Positions 16,998 to 24,739 are shown, counted from the first letter of the stretch. The stretch: DNA of 64,000 nucleotides from IDS-8 sp040902105 (GCA_040902105.1 JBBDXW010000021.1:116744-180743), one strand, 5' to 3'. The notes: generated by a model not told the origin, from the letters alone. A program made the numbers and translations.

Positions 16998-17225
16998 TCA
17001 GTGCCTGTCTGTATACGGCAGCAGGGCGAGATAACGGGCGCGTTTAACCGCGGTCGACAGCTGGCGCTGGTAATGCGACTTCGTGCCTGTGATTCTGCTT
17101 GGCACGATTTTACCGGTCTCGGTAACGTACGCCTTGAGCAGTCCGAGATCCTTGTAATCGATCTCTTCAATACCTTCTGCCGTAAAGCGGCAGTATTTTC
17201 GCCTGCGTGAATATCGGCTCATCAT
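16998..17225 (-). CDS. rpsR: 30S ribosomal protein S18
   Basis: Small-subunit protein S18, which binds 16S rRNA as a dimer with S6. It has 75 residues. The motifs RRRKYCRFTAEG and the C-terminal basic stretch GTKSHYQRQLSTAVKRARYLALLPYTDRH are diagnostic. It lies 11 bp after rpsF, as in nearly all bacteria. Confidence 0.98.
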   Translation of the reverse strand: MMSRYSRRRKYCRFTAEGIEEIDYKDLGLLKAYVTETGKIVPSRITGTKSHYQRQLSTAVKRARYLALLPYTDRH

Positions 17226-17236
17226 TGCAATCTCCC

Positions 17237-17749
17237 TCAGGCGCTTCTGGCTGCGGCGGGCAAGTTCAGGTCGCCCGTGTCTAATGAGGCCTCCGCGTCG
17301 GATCTGTTGCCATCCAACCGGTCCCCATCCGCTTCGTCCTCGCCGTCGTCGTCGTCGAACACAGCGGACTCCGTGACGCCTTTCGCGTCACGTCGCCTTT
17401 GAGATTCGCGTTCCTTGTTTTTCTCTTCCTCGACCTGAACGGCCATCGGAGAGGCTTCGGTGATCGGCTTGTTACGCGCGATGATCAGGTGCCGTAGCAC
17501 CGCGTCGTTGAAACGAAACGCGCTGCGAATCTCCTCGATCGCTTCATTACCGCACTCGACGTTCATGAGCACGTAATGCGCCTTGTGAGCTTTATGGATG
17601 GGGTGTGCCAGTTGACGCCGGCCCCAGTCTTCGTTGCGGTGCACGGTACCGCCGGAGCCGGTCACCATACCCTGGTATTTTTCAACCATAGCAGGGACTT
17701 GCTCGCTCTGGTCCGGGTGAACCAGAAACACGATTTCGTAATGCCTCAT
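17237..17749 (-). CDS. rpsF: 30S ribosomal protein S6 with long acidic tail
   Basis: Small-subunit protein S6. The core (1-100) begins MRHYEIVFLVHPDQSEQVPAM and contains LAHPIHKAHKAHYVLMNVE and FNDAVLRHLI. The total of 170 residues is long: after residue 110 there is a charged KEREsQRRRDAKG segment, then an acidic tail with DDDDGEDEAD and more Asp. E. coli S6 has a shorter acidic tail that is post-translationally glutamylated; here the acidic residues are largely Asp and genetically encoded. First gene of rpsF-rpsR-DUF2232-rplI-dnaB-alr; a possible S6:S18-binding leader lies just upstream. Confidence 0.97.
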   Translation of the reverse strand: MRHYEIVFLVHPDQSEQVPAMVEKYQGMVTGSGGTVHRNEDWGRRQLAHPIHKAHKAHYVLMNVECGNEAIEEIRSAFRFNDAVLRHLIIARNKPITEASPMAVQVEEEKNKERESQRRRDAKGVTESAVFDDDDGEDEADGDRLDGNRSDAEASLDTGDLNLPAAARSA

Positions 17750-17764
17750 TGTGTCCCCTTACGG

Positions 17765-17800
17765 ATTAAAGCCTCCCGGGTGCTCCGGTGAGGCAAGAGG
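17765..17800 (-). promoter_or_regulatory. Candidate S6:S18-binding leader upstream of rpsF
   Basis: On the minus strand the 5' untranslated region carries GCCTC, then ACCGGAGCACCCG, then GGAGGC, about 20 nt before the rpsF ATG. A short stem with a CCG-containing internal loop is the described form of the S6:S18 autoregulatory RNA motif. The match is by eye and the exact pairing was not modelled. Confidence 0.4.
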
Positions 17801-17890
17801 TTCCAGCAGCCCGTCGTGAAACGGGGAGGCGCATCCTAACCAAGCGGCATCGCTTCTGCAAGCGCACCGCGGCCAGCGGCCAACGGCGAT

Positions 17891-17990
17891 GAATCGTGCC
17901 CTGTAGGAGCCCGCCATTGGGGGCGACCCGCAGTCCATCGGGACCGCTGCGCGGTCGCCCGCAATGGCGGGCTCCTACAGGGCACGATTC
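17891..17990. repeat. REP-type palindrome 1 (overlaps end of rlmB)
   Basis: Perfect 29-bp inverted arms (17891-17919 and 17962-17990) containing CTGTAGGAGCCCGCCATTG and its complement, around a 42-bp centre. The right arm contains the rlmB stop codon (TAG at 17977-17975 on the minus strand). The same core recurs at 38593-38673 and 56429-56509. Confidence 0.9.
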
Positions 17991-18760
17991 GGGGTGCCGG
18001 AAGTCACCCGGCGTTGCCGCAGCGCCTCGTAGAGGCATATGCCGGCCGCGACCGAAACGTTCAGGCTCGCGACCGCGCCGTGCATTGGCAGGCTGACGAG
18101 TGCGTCGCAGCGCTCCGTGATCGATTTGCGGAGTCCGGAATGTTCCCGGCCCATGACCAGTGCGAGCGGCCTTGCAAGGTCGGTGTCGAAGAGGCTGTCC
18201 GACGCCTGGTCGCTCGTGCCTATGATCGCGACACCGTACTCGGACAGCCAGGACAGGACTTTGCCGATGTTGGCGACCGTTGCGAACGGCACGCGTTCGG
18301 CGGCGCCCGCGGCAACTTTGCTCACGGTCGGGCTGAGGCCGGCGGCGCCGTGCTTTGGCACAACGACCGCATCGACGCCGGCCGCGTCCGCGCTGCGCAA
18401 CGTCGCGCCAAGATTGTGCGGGTCCTCGATGCCGTCGAGGATCAGCAACAGCAGCGGTGCGCGCGCCGCAGTAGACAGCGTTTCTTCTACACGCGTGCGC
18501 AGCGCACTTTCATCGAGCGCGGTACTCCGCCTGATTTCGGCCACGATGCCCTGATGCCGCGCCTCACCGCTCAACTGCTGCAATCGCGCGCGATTGGCCG
18601 ACAGGATTTCAATGCCCTGCTCGGTGGCCATGGCAACGACCGCCGCGACCCGCGGGTTCGGCGTTCGGTACTCGGCGTAGAGTTTCCTGATCTCCGGGGT
18701 CCGGCTGACCAGCAATTGCTCTACCGCTCGAAGGCCGGCCACGAACCGCGCCTTGCTCAT
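17975..18760 (-). CDS. rlmB: 23S rRNA (guanosine-2'-O)-methyltransferase RlmB
   Basis: SPOUT methyltransferase that forms Gm2251 in the 23S P-loop. It has 261 residues. The start is ATG at 18760, overlapping the rnr stop (ATGA); a longer open frame to 19126 is only the rnr antiphase. The substrate-binding N-domain begins ARFVAGLRAVEQLL. The catalytic knot shows EDPHNLGATLRSADAAGVD, LVMGREHSGL and MHGAVASLNVSVAAGICLYE. The last codons (NRAL then TAG) lie inside the REP palindrome. Confidence 0.97.
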   Translation of the reverse strand: MSKARFVAGLRAVEQLLVSRTPEIRKLYAEYRTPNPRVAAVVAMATEQGIEILSANRARLQQLSGEARHQGIVAEIRRSTALDESALRTRVEETLSTAARAPLLLLILDGIEDPHNLGATLRSADAAGVDAVVVPKHGAAGLSPTVSKVAAGAAERVPFATVANIGKVLSWLSEYGVAIIGTSDQASDSLFDTDLARPLALVMGREHSGLRKSITERCDALVSLPMHGAVASLNVSVAAGICLYEALRQRRVTSGTPNRAL

Positions 18761-21057
18761 CCGGTCTTCCTGCGCCGTCCGCCGGATCGGCCCTTGCGGA
18801 AGAGGCCGGACCCGCCCGCATGCGATTTCTCCTCCGCGCTCTCCCCGGCCAGTCGAAAATCGATGCGCTTGGTCTCGAGTTCCACCTTCGCGACGACAAC
18901 GTGCAGCTTGTCGCCCAGGCTGTAGCGACGGCCGGTTCGTTCGCCGACCAGGCTTTGCGAACCGGAATCGTAATGATAGTAGTCGTTCACCAGGCTCGTT
19001 ACGTGCACCAGACCGTCGATCATCAATTCGGTCAGCTGCACGAATACGCCGAAGTTTGTAACGCCTGTGACCACGCCGTCGTATTCTTCTCCGACCTTGT
19101 CCTGCATGAACTGGCACTTGAGCCACGCCTCGACTTCGCGGGTCGCCTCTTCGGCCCGCCGTTCATGCGCCGAACAGGTCGCGCCGAGGCGCTCCATGTC
19201 ACTCACGGAATACTGGTAACCGCCCGCCTTGCCGTGCCTCAGGACATGGCGGATGGCGCGATGCACGAGCAGATCCGGATAACGCCGGATCGGCGACGTG
19301 AAATGCGCGTACGCATCCAGCGCCAGACCGAAATGCCCGATATTGTCCGGGGTGTATTCCGCGTGCATCAGCGACCGCAGCATGGCCATGGAAATGGCGG
19401 CGGCGTCCGGACGATGCTCGACCTCGCGGATCAACTGATTGAACGCTCGCGGCTCGACGTGGTCCGGATGCGGCACCTTGAGCCCGAGGCTCAGTAGATA
19501 CTGACGCAGGTCCTCGAAGCGGTCGGGATCGGGTTTTGCATGCACGCGATAGAGCCCCGGGATTCGGTGCTTTTTAAGGAACTTCGCCGCCTGCACGTTC
19601 GCCGCGATCATGCATTCCTCGATGAGGCGATGTGCGTCGTTCCTGGGAATCGCGAGGATGCTCTCGACCGCGCCATCTTCATTCAGCGTGATGCGCGTTT
19701 GCGGTATATCGAGTTCGATCGCGCCGCGCCGCTGTCGCGCGGCCGCAAGCGCGAGGTACAGCTCGAGCAGATTCGTGAGCGGCCGGTGCAACGGTGCCGG
19801 GATCGCGTTACCGATACCCTTGTCCGTTCCCTTGTTCGTTCCCTTGCTCATTCCCCTGGCCGCTCCCTCGGTCAGGAAGGCGTTGACTTCGCGGTACGTC
19901 AGGCGGGCGGCGGAGCGCATGACGCCTTCGAGAAAGCGTGAACGCGTAACCTTGCCGTCTGCATCCACGTGCATCTCGCACACCATGCAGAGGCGGTCGA
20001 CCTGGGGATTGATCGAGCAGAGCCCGTTCGACAACACTTCCGGCAGCATCGGCACGACGCGATCGGGAAAGTAAACCGACGTCCCGCGTCGAATGGCTTC
20101 CTTGTCGAGGTCGCTCGACACCTCGACGTAGTGGGCAACGTCCGCGATCGCAACCAGCAGGCGCCATCCGCCGCCCGCGCCACCCGAGGGCTCGCAGAAA
20201 ACGGCATCGTCGAAGTCCCGCGCGTCCGCGCCGTCGATCGTGACCAGCGGCACGTCACGAAGATCGGTGCGGCCCCGCTTGTCCTCGTCCGACACAGTTT
20301 TCTTGTAACGCGCGGTATCGCGCTGCACCTCCTTCGGCCAGGTTACCGGAATCGAATGCGCATGAATCGCGATATCCGTTGCGATGCCCTTCTGCTGCGG
20401 CTCACCGATGACCTGAACGATGCGTGCGGTCGGCTGCTCGACGCTGGTTGGATAATCGAGGATCCGCGCGACAACGATCTGTCCCGGTTTCGCGGAACCC
20501 GACTCGCCCTGCGGAATGAGAACCCGGTGCGATATCCTGGGATTGTCCGGAACGACGATGCCGATCCCTCGCTCGCGGATGAACTGCCCGGCAATATCCC
20601 TGACGCCGCGCTCCAGGACGTCGACCAGCTTGCCTTCCGGACGTCCGCGATAATCGCGTCCGACCACCTTGATCGCAACCCGGTCGCCATCGATCAGGGA
20701 GCGCATTTCGCGAGCCGACAGATAGACGTCGTCGTCGCCGTCGTCGCGTATGACGAAGCCGAAGCCATCGCGATGACCGCTTACCGTGCCGGCGACGAGG
20801 TCGAGTTTTTCGGTCAGGCAGTATTCGTCGCGGCGGTTCCGGATGATCTGGCCCGCCTTGACCATCCGCTCGAGCGTCTCGAGCAGCGCGCCACGCGTGC
20901 GCTGTCCCTTGAGGCTGAACCCCTGCATCAGCGCGTCGATCTTCAGCGGCTGGCCGGCGTCCCGCAGGTATTGCAGTATCGCGCCGCGCCCCGGTACCGG
21001 GTGTTTGTACGGCCGGCGGGCGCCGGCATTTTTGTCGGATTTTGCTTTTTTCGGCAA
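18757..21057 (-). CDS. rnr: Ribonuclease R
   Basis: Processive 3'-5' exoribonuclease of the RNB family, able to degrade structured RNA. It has 766 residues. The order is N-terminal winged helix (about 15-75), cold-shock domains (about 75-235), RNB catalytic core with DGADARDFDDAVFCE (metal-binding aspartates), then the S1 domain EYDGVVTGVTNFGVFVQLTE and a basic Lys/Arg-rich tail. One oddity: around residues 400-415 the sequence reads GMSKGTNKGTDKGIGN, a four-residue repeat encoded by a 12-bp tandem repeat, inserted in the RNB core. It is coupled by ATGA to rlmB downstream, as in E. coli and Pseudomonas. Confidence 0.97.
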   Translation of the reverse strand: MPKKAKSDKNAGARRPYKHPVPGRGAILQYLRDAGQPLKIDALMQGFSLKGQRTRGALLETLERMVKAGQIIRNRRDEYCLTEKLDLVAGTVSGHRDGFGFVIRDDGDDDVYLSAREMRSLIDGDRVAIKVVGRDYRGRPEGKLVDVLERGVRDIAGQFIRERGIGIVVPDNPRISHRVLIPQGESGSAKPGQIVVARILDYPTSVEQPTARIVQVIGEPQQKGIATDIAIHAHSIPVTWPKEVQRDTARYKKTVSDEDKRGRTDLRDVPLVTIDGADARDFDDAVFCEPSGGAGGGWRLLVAIADVAHYVEVSSDLDKEAIRRGTSVYFPDRVVPMLPEVLSNGLCSINPQVDRLCMVCEMHVDADGKVTRSRFLEGVMRSAARLTYREVNAFLTEGAARGMSKGTNKGTDKGIGNAIPAPLHRPLTNLLELYLALAAARQRRGAIELDIPQTRITLNEDGAVESILAIPRNDAHRLIEECMIAANVQAAKFLKKHRIPGLYRVHAKPDPDRFEDLRQYLLSLGLKVPHPDHVEPRAFNQLIREVEHRPDAAAISMAMLRSLMHAEYTPDNIGHFGLALDAYAHFTSPIRRYPDLLVHRAIRHVLRHGKAGGYQYSVSDMERLGATCSAHERRAEEATREVEAWLKCQFMQDKVGEEYDGVVTGVTNFGVFVQLTELMIDGLVHVTSLVNDYYHYDSGSQSLVGERTGRRYSLGDKLHVVVAKVELETKRIDFRLAGESAEEKSHAGGSGLFRKGRSGGRRRKTG
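19818..19855. repeat. 12-bp in-frame tandem repeat inside rnr
   Basis: Three imperfect copies of CCTTGTYCGTTC lie end to end on the plus strand. On the coding (minus) strand they read as repeated (T/S)(N/D)KG units. The unit length keeps the frame, so copy number could vary without breaking the gene. Confidence 0.75.
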
Positions 21058-21090
21058 TTTTTCTCGCTCTGCCGCAGGCTCTGCGGCGAA

Positions 21091-21120
21091 TTGACAGACT
21101 CGGGGGGCTTTGAGTACAGT
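21091..21120 (+). promoter_or_regulatory. Candidate promoter of tRNA-Leu
   Basis: A perfect -35 box TTGACA (21091-21096) is followed after 18 bp by TACAGT (21115-21120; 4 of 6 matches to TATAAT). The tRNA gene starts about 40 bp downstream. The spacing and the GC-rich discriminator fit a stable-RNA promoter. Confidence 0.55.
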
Positions 21121-21160
21121 GCGCCACCCGCAAAGGCCGCAATTGTACGCGGTCGCCCGT

Positions 21161-21247
21161 GCCGAGGTGGCGGAATTGGTAGACGCGCTAGCTTCAGGTG
21201 CTAGTGGGGGTAACCCCGTGGAGGTTCAAGTCCTCTTCTCGGCACCA
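21161..21247 (+). tRNA. tRNA-Leu (anticodon CAG), CCA encoded
   Basis: 87 nt. The acceptor arm GCCGAGG pairs with TCTCGGC (one G-U), the D-arm contains AATTGGTAGAC, and the anticodon stem-loop is CTAGC-TTCAGGT-GCTAG with anticodon CAG (Leu, CUG codons). A long variable arm (GGGGGTAACCCC) marks a class II tRNA, and the T-arm is GAGGTTCAAGTCCTC. The 3' CCA is encoded. The last 12 nt are repeated at 24353-24364. In Pseudomonas a tRNA-Leu also lies between rnr and purA. Confidence 0.97.
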
Positions 21248-21768
21248 TGAGTTATATACACCTGACCCATATTGACGTGAGCGAATACGCCGTCTGATTC
21301 CTCGACGACCGTCACGTTCCCGAGCAGGCCTTGCAGGGCCGCTCGCGCCTTGTCCATCAGCGGCTCATCCCGGTACGGATGCTCTGGCAGCTTCTCCAGA
21401 GACTTCACCACGGATCGAACGTGTTTCGCTATGTCCGGTACCAACCGGACCGGCTCCGGCTTGTAAGTCAGCTTCAGCACCAATGCGGCCTTCTCCGCTT
21501 CGAGCTGGCGCAGCCTGGTCGTGAGCGCGTCCGATCCTCCGATGCTGGCGAGCGTGTCCGCGACGTTCACTATCTGCGTTTCGATGAGGGCCAAGTCCCG
21601 CTTGATGGCAGCGAGGTCCGGCCGCTTCACCTCCCGTAGCCGCGCCCTGACCCGCTTCGACAATTCCCTGATGACCTTCGGCGCGAGGAATTCCCGCTTG
21701 ATGCCGTCGAGTAGCTGAACTTCAACCTTTCCGCGGGCCAGTGTCCGGCGCTGTTCACACAGACAATT
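21226..21768 (-). pseudogene. Large serine recombinase, C-terminal fragment
   Basis: About 180 residues matching the end of large serine recombinases. A zinc-ribbon remnant (RNCLCEQRRTLARGKVE) is followed by VQLLDGIKREFLAPKVIREL, the usual link, then a coiled-coil (LAAIKRDLALIETQIVNVAD ... LRQLEAEKAALVLKL) and a final LLGNVTVVEESDG strand. The N-terminal resolvase domain with its catalytic serine is missing: upstream of 21768 the frame holds unrelated sequence, overlapping a kinase remnant on the other strand. The reading frame ends inside the tRNA-Leu gene, with about 22 bp of overlap. No intact start or ribosome site is seen, so it is a remnant of an integrated element. Confidence 0.75.
21236..21247 (+). 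repeat. Direct repeat TTCTCGGCACCA, copy 1 (attL-like, tRNA 3' end)
   Basis: Twelve bases at the tRNA-Leu 3' end, identical to 24353-24364 in the same orientation. A recombinase remnant begins right beside it, and 3' ends of tRNA genes are usual integration sites. Read here as a left attachment site. Confidence 0.6.
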
Positions 21769-21823
21769 GCGCTGGTCGAGTGGCAGTCGTTCGCACAGAC
21801 CTGTTTGCCGGCCGCACTGGGGT

Positions 21824-22484
21824 ATGGACGAGCTGGCGTTACGGAACGGCGCTAAAGCCATGCTGGAGGCTGTGGCCACGGACATGAAATCGTCCCAGAG
21901 CGTCGAAGCTCAGCACCACAAATCGCGGGGCCTACAGGAGGGTGAAAGGTCCTCGCCGCTCGGCACGACGGCGCAGGCTCACGCCGCTGGAGAAAATCCC
22001 CCTGTCACTCGCGACGACCGACTTGGCCGACGTGTGCAGCGAGGTTACCAACGACTTTAAGGTGAGCCACCGGAACAGCAAGATCACGGTCAAGTGCCGG
22101 GGCAGGCTTACGGGCGAATGGGACGAAGCCCGAGTCCATCAGGCCTTGTCGAACCTGCTTAAGAACGCCATTGAGTACGGGAAGCGGGACGGCACCGTCA
22201 CAGTGACCTGCAAGGGCGGAGCCCATGAGGTGCTGCTTTCGGTGCACAATGAGGGTACACCCATCGCGTTAACGAAGCAGCGACACATCTTCGAGCCATT
22301 TCGACGGTCCGCCGCCAAAGATGACGATGACGCGCCGTATCTCGCTAATAATCACGTCGGACTGGGACTTTACGTTGTTAATCAGATTGCCGAAGCGCAC
22401 GGAGGAAGTGTCGAAATAACCTCCGAAGCAAAAGCGGGGACGACGTTCACGATGCGTCTGCCGCGCAAGCAGGCGGCACCCTAG
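21824..22484 (+). pseudogene. Broken sensor histidine kinase
   Basis: Two pieces of one kinase in different frames. The first (about 21824-21945) reads MDELALRNGAKAMLEAVATD and MKSSQSVEAQHHKSRGLQ, like the N-terminal sensor segment of some soluble sensor kinases. The second (about 21970-22484, other frame) holds the ATPase half: HQALSNLLKNAIEYG (N box), VLLSVHNEGTPI (degenerate G1), IFEPFRR and NNHVGLGLYVVNQIAEAHGG (G2), ending FTMRLPRKQAAP. The phosphoacceptor histidine region between them is absent, so a deletion with frameshift is inferred. It lies back-to-back with the recombinase fragment inside the tRNA-Leu element. Confidence 0.65.
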
Positions 22485-22826
22485 TTGTAGAAGACACAGG
22501 CTCGCCGATTGCCGGCGTTGTGATTCATGCTTTACTCCGACTCCGAAAAGGGCATGGCTAGACCGGTGGGCGGCAAAGATCGCCAGGGAACGCGGCTTGC
22601 CGTTACCTATCGCCCGGTCTATGGCTGCCGCGGAAATGGTGCGGATGCAAACCCGGAAGCCCGCTGTTGTGCTGCAGTTTCGTCCGCGATTCGCGATCAG
22701 TAATAGAGCAACAATAGACGCCGTTTAGGCGAGAGCCGACTCAAAAGTGTCGATGGCGTTTACATAGTCGCGACCTTGCCCGCTCGCAGCAATTTTTTCT
22801 CTATCAGAAACAGCCGCTTCCATTTG
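22485..22826. other. Non-coding stretch within the tRNA-Leu element
   Basis: About 340 bp between the kinase remnant and the sigma-54 site. No frame on either strand shows a recognisable domain, ribosome site or codon bias. It may be decayed coding DNA. Confidence 0.5.
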
Positions 22827-22843
22827 TGGCACGAGTAATGCTT
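22827..22843 (+). promoter_or_regulatory. Candidate sigma-54 promoter of the PEP-CTERM remnant
   Basis: TGGCACGAGTAATGCTT: the -24 element TGGCACG is perfect and the -12 element ATGCT differs in one base from TTGCW, with exactly 10 bp between the GG (22828-22829) and GC (22840-22841) pairs. It is followed 60 bp downstream by an ATG with ribosome site AGGGAG. Direction and spacing fit the PEP-CTERM remnant. Confidence 0.65.
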
Positions 22844-22903
22844 CACGTGCTGCAGGAGGCTGCCGGCGCACTGGTTGAATGCCGGATAACAGGGAGTACA
22901 GCA

Positions 22904-23130
22904 ATGATTAACTACAGAACGCTACTCGTGTCTCGCGCCGATGATCGGGCGCAAGAGGACGCCCCGCGCGCACTGTCGCCGACACAATTCAAGAATCGGC
23001 AATCGCTTGAAGCATGGCGCGAGCGATGGGCGCGGCATCAAGCGGTCCTGAACCCGGCACGCTCGGGCTACTTGACTTAGGACTGCTTGCCGTAGGACTA
23101 ACCCGGCGTCGCTGGACGATTCGCGCGTAG
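22904..23130 (+). pseudogene. Remnant of a PEP-CTERM protein gene
   Basis: ATG at 22904 has the ribosome site AGGGAG 7 nt upstream and opens a 58-residue frame (MINYRTLLVSRADDR..., stop at 23080) with no known domain. Overlapping it in another frame (23014-23130) is an intact PEP-CTERM sorting tail: GPEPGTLGLLDLGLLAVGL followed by TRRRW, that is PEP motif, hydrophobic helix and basic cluster. The two parts do not share a frame and no secreted domain lies between, so this looks like an internally deleted gene that kept its promoter, start and sorting tail. Alternatively the 58-residue frame is a separate small gene. Confidence 0.55.
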
Positions 23131-23391
23131 CTGCCCGAATCGCAAATCTCCCGAAAAAGCCGAGATTCTCTAGCGGCTGATCCTGCCGACCGTCTTGCAT
23201 GATCCGCTCATGCTCACCGCTGCCTATATCGCCGCTACTCGAGGATGCCGAACAGGCTGATCGCGTCTGGTATCTGTGGGACGCTGGCGAGATTGACGAC
23301 GAAACCGCCGCGATTTCGTGGGTTTGGATCGCTGCAACTTCGGGTCGTCCGGCTTTGTGGGCCGAAGCGGGCCTATTCTTACACAGGTGCA

Positions 23392-24123
23392 TCAGCTTTT
23401 CTTTCTGCGTCTCACGAAGCCCATTGCAGCAAGACCGATGCCTAGAAGCGCACCGGTGCCGGGTTCCGGGATCTGCGTGACGGGGTTTATTCCATAGCTA
23501 CCTTCCGCAAGTTCGCATCTGAAGGCGTTCGTACCGCACCTGAAGTCTTGGGCAAACGGAGAATCGTTGCGGTCGCCAGGTTCAAAAAAACCGTCATCTC
23601 CAATTCTATGTCCTGTCAGGAACGATGCGGATAGGTCAAATGGTGACGTTATGAGATCGTTCCCAGTCGTAATCTGAAATGCGATCTGCATGAAGAAAGC
23701 ACCATAGAACAAAGTCGGCTCGTCAAGCTCCGTAAAATTCTCCTCAAAGCCAATATGCGTTACCCGGCCGGCGATCAACTGTTCGAGCCCATCACCTACA
23801 TCGCCAAAGAGAGATACTGAGCCGGGATCGGTGACTTGAAACAGCTCATCAATATGCGCTTCAAGTAGCCAGGTGCCATCGAACGAAAGGCTGCTATCGC
23901 TTACGGTTGGGTCGTCAAACCATGTCATTTGTCCGCTACTGACGGCGAGCAGGAGGTCGGTTGTTGCGTCGTACGATATACAACAACTTTCGTCATCGAA
24001 GTTGATACCGCCGCCGATGTCAAACGGTAACCACGGCAGCGTGCTTGGTATGGGGAAAGCGCCAACAACCGGTGTCCATGCCAAAGCGACTAAAGCGAGC
24101 GATACTTTTCTTAATGTAGCCAT
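23392..24123 (-). CDS. PEP-CTERM sorting-domain protein
   Basis: Secreted protein of 243 residues, probably sorted and processed by an exosortase and released to the outer surface or matrix. The start at 24123 has AAGGGAG 8 nt upstream and gives a signal peptide (MATLRKVSLALVALAWTPVV, cleavage after VGAF or thereabouts). An open frame to 24228 is probably not used. The middle is Phe- and Asp-rich without a named domain (LPFDIGGGINFDDESCCISY, with adjacent cysteines). The C-terminus IPEPGTGALLGIGLAAMGFV plus RRRKKS is a canonical PEP-CTERM tail. A near-consensus sigma-54 promoter lies 47 bp upstream. No exosortase gene is in the window. It lies inside the tRNA-Leu element. Confidence 0.88.
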   Translation of the reverse strand: MATLRKVSLALVALAWTPVVGAFPIPSTLPWLPFDIGGGINFDDESCCISYDATTDLLLAVSSGQMTWFDDPTVSDSSLSFDGTWLLEAHIDELFQVTDPGSVSLFGDVGDGLEQLIAGRVTHIGFEENFTELDEPTLFYGAFFMQIAFQITTGNDLITSPFDLSASFLTGHRIGDDGFFEPGDRNDSPFAQDFRCGTNAFRCELAEGSYGINPVTQIPEPGTGALLGIGLAAMGFVRRRKKS

Positions 24124-24169
24124 AACGACGGCTCCCTTAGTGATTCGCCCACAATCTACTGAGAAAGAT

Positions 24170-24187
24170 AAGCAAAAATCAGGCCAA
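24170..24187 (-). promoter_or_regulatory. Candidate sigma-54 promoter of the PEP-CTERM gene
   Basis: On the minus strand TTGGCCTGATTTTTGCTT: 6 of 8 matches in the -24 part (TTGGCACG) and a perfect -12 part (TTGCT), with GG (24185-24184) and GC (24173-24172) separated by exactly 10 bp. The -12 element lies 48 bp from the ATG at 24123. PEP-CTERM genes in other bacteria are controlled by RpoN with the PrsK/PrsR regulators, which supports the call. Confidence 0.7.
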
Positions 24188-24352
24188 AACCGTAAAGCAT
24201 TGAAATCTAAACAACGATGAAAATGCACCTCAAGCTAATCGAGACCTATGGCCCAATTATAGCAGTTAGGCTGACTTATCAACTCCCGCGGCCATTGCGT
24301 CGAGACTGTTCAACAGAGGCGAATTCGTCTGGTGTACAACTCGGGTAACGGG

Positions 24353-24364
24353 TTCTCGGCACCA
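24353..24364 (+). repeat. Direct repeat TTCTCGGCACCA, copy 2 (attR-like)
   Basis: Exact copy of the tRNA-Leu 3' end (21236-21247), 3117 bp downstream and in the same orientation. No tRNA structure surrounds it. It marks the likely right end of the integrated remnant. Confidence 0.6.
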
Positions 24365-24424
24365 CGTACACCCGAAGGCCCTGCTGCTTATCGGACCTTG
24401 GGTTTCCTTCACGGGGTAATCGCT

Positions 24425-24739
24425 TCATCCCCGCTGAGCAGCTATTTCCGCCCTGACGACTGCGGAAATGGTGCCCCGGTCCGGGACGCGGTCCTGGCCC
24501 CTGTACACTCTGCAGCCGATGGCGTCGCCACTGGATTTCCCGGTGACATCCTTTCCGTTCACCAGGATCGTAGGGGACCCCCAGCCCTGTAACTCGACGT
24601 CGGTAGCCGGATCGAGTAAGTCAATCTCCTCATAGTCAGTGATCCCGCACTCGGCGAGAGCCTGCCGGAGCACCGATCGCGCTGCGTCCGCCAACGGGCA
24701 GCCTTCGAATGTAAGAAGCCGGACTCGAACCCGATTCAT
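24425..24739 (-). CDS. Small thioredoxin-fold protein (single-Cys active site)
   Basis: Cytoplasmic protein of 104 residues. The N-terminus VRVRLLTFEGCPLADAARSV has the thioredoxin-like strand-loop-helix with one active-site cysteine (GCPLA) rather than CxxC. WGSPTILVNGKDVTGKSS matches the cis-proline and following loop of thioredoxin/glutaredoxin-like proteins. Close relatives are small proteins often found near mercury or other metal genes and sometimes carry selenocysteine at this site; that is recall. It is divergent from the DUF411 metal-protein gene, which supports a metal or thiol role. The exact function is unknown. Confidence 0.75.
   Translation of the reverse strand: MNRVRVRLLTFEGCPLADAARSVLRQALAECGITDYEEIDLLDPATDVELQGWGSPTILVNGKDVTGKSSGDAIGCRVYRGQDRVPDRGTISAVVRAEIAAQRG

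Noticed and set aside
17891..17990. REP arms considered as a short CRISPR-like array
   Set aside because: Inverted, not direct, repeats; only two arms per site and no regular spacers. No CRISPR array was found in the window.
18761..19126. N-terminal extension of rlmB by 122 residues
   Set aside because: It overlaps rnr in another frame and is Arg-rich nonsense; ATG at 18760 overlaps the rnr stop and gives the normal RlmB start.
21942..22484. The sensor-kinase piece as an intact anti-sigma or short kinase gene
   Set aside because: The frame begins with Arg-rich residues unlike any kinase start, the upstream sensor part is in another frame and the phosphoacceptor region is missing.
23199..23480. 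93-residue plus-strand frame between the PEP-CTERM loci
   Set aside because: No domain or ribosome site, and its second half overlaps the coding end of the PEP-CTERM gene on the other strand.
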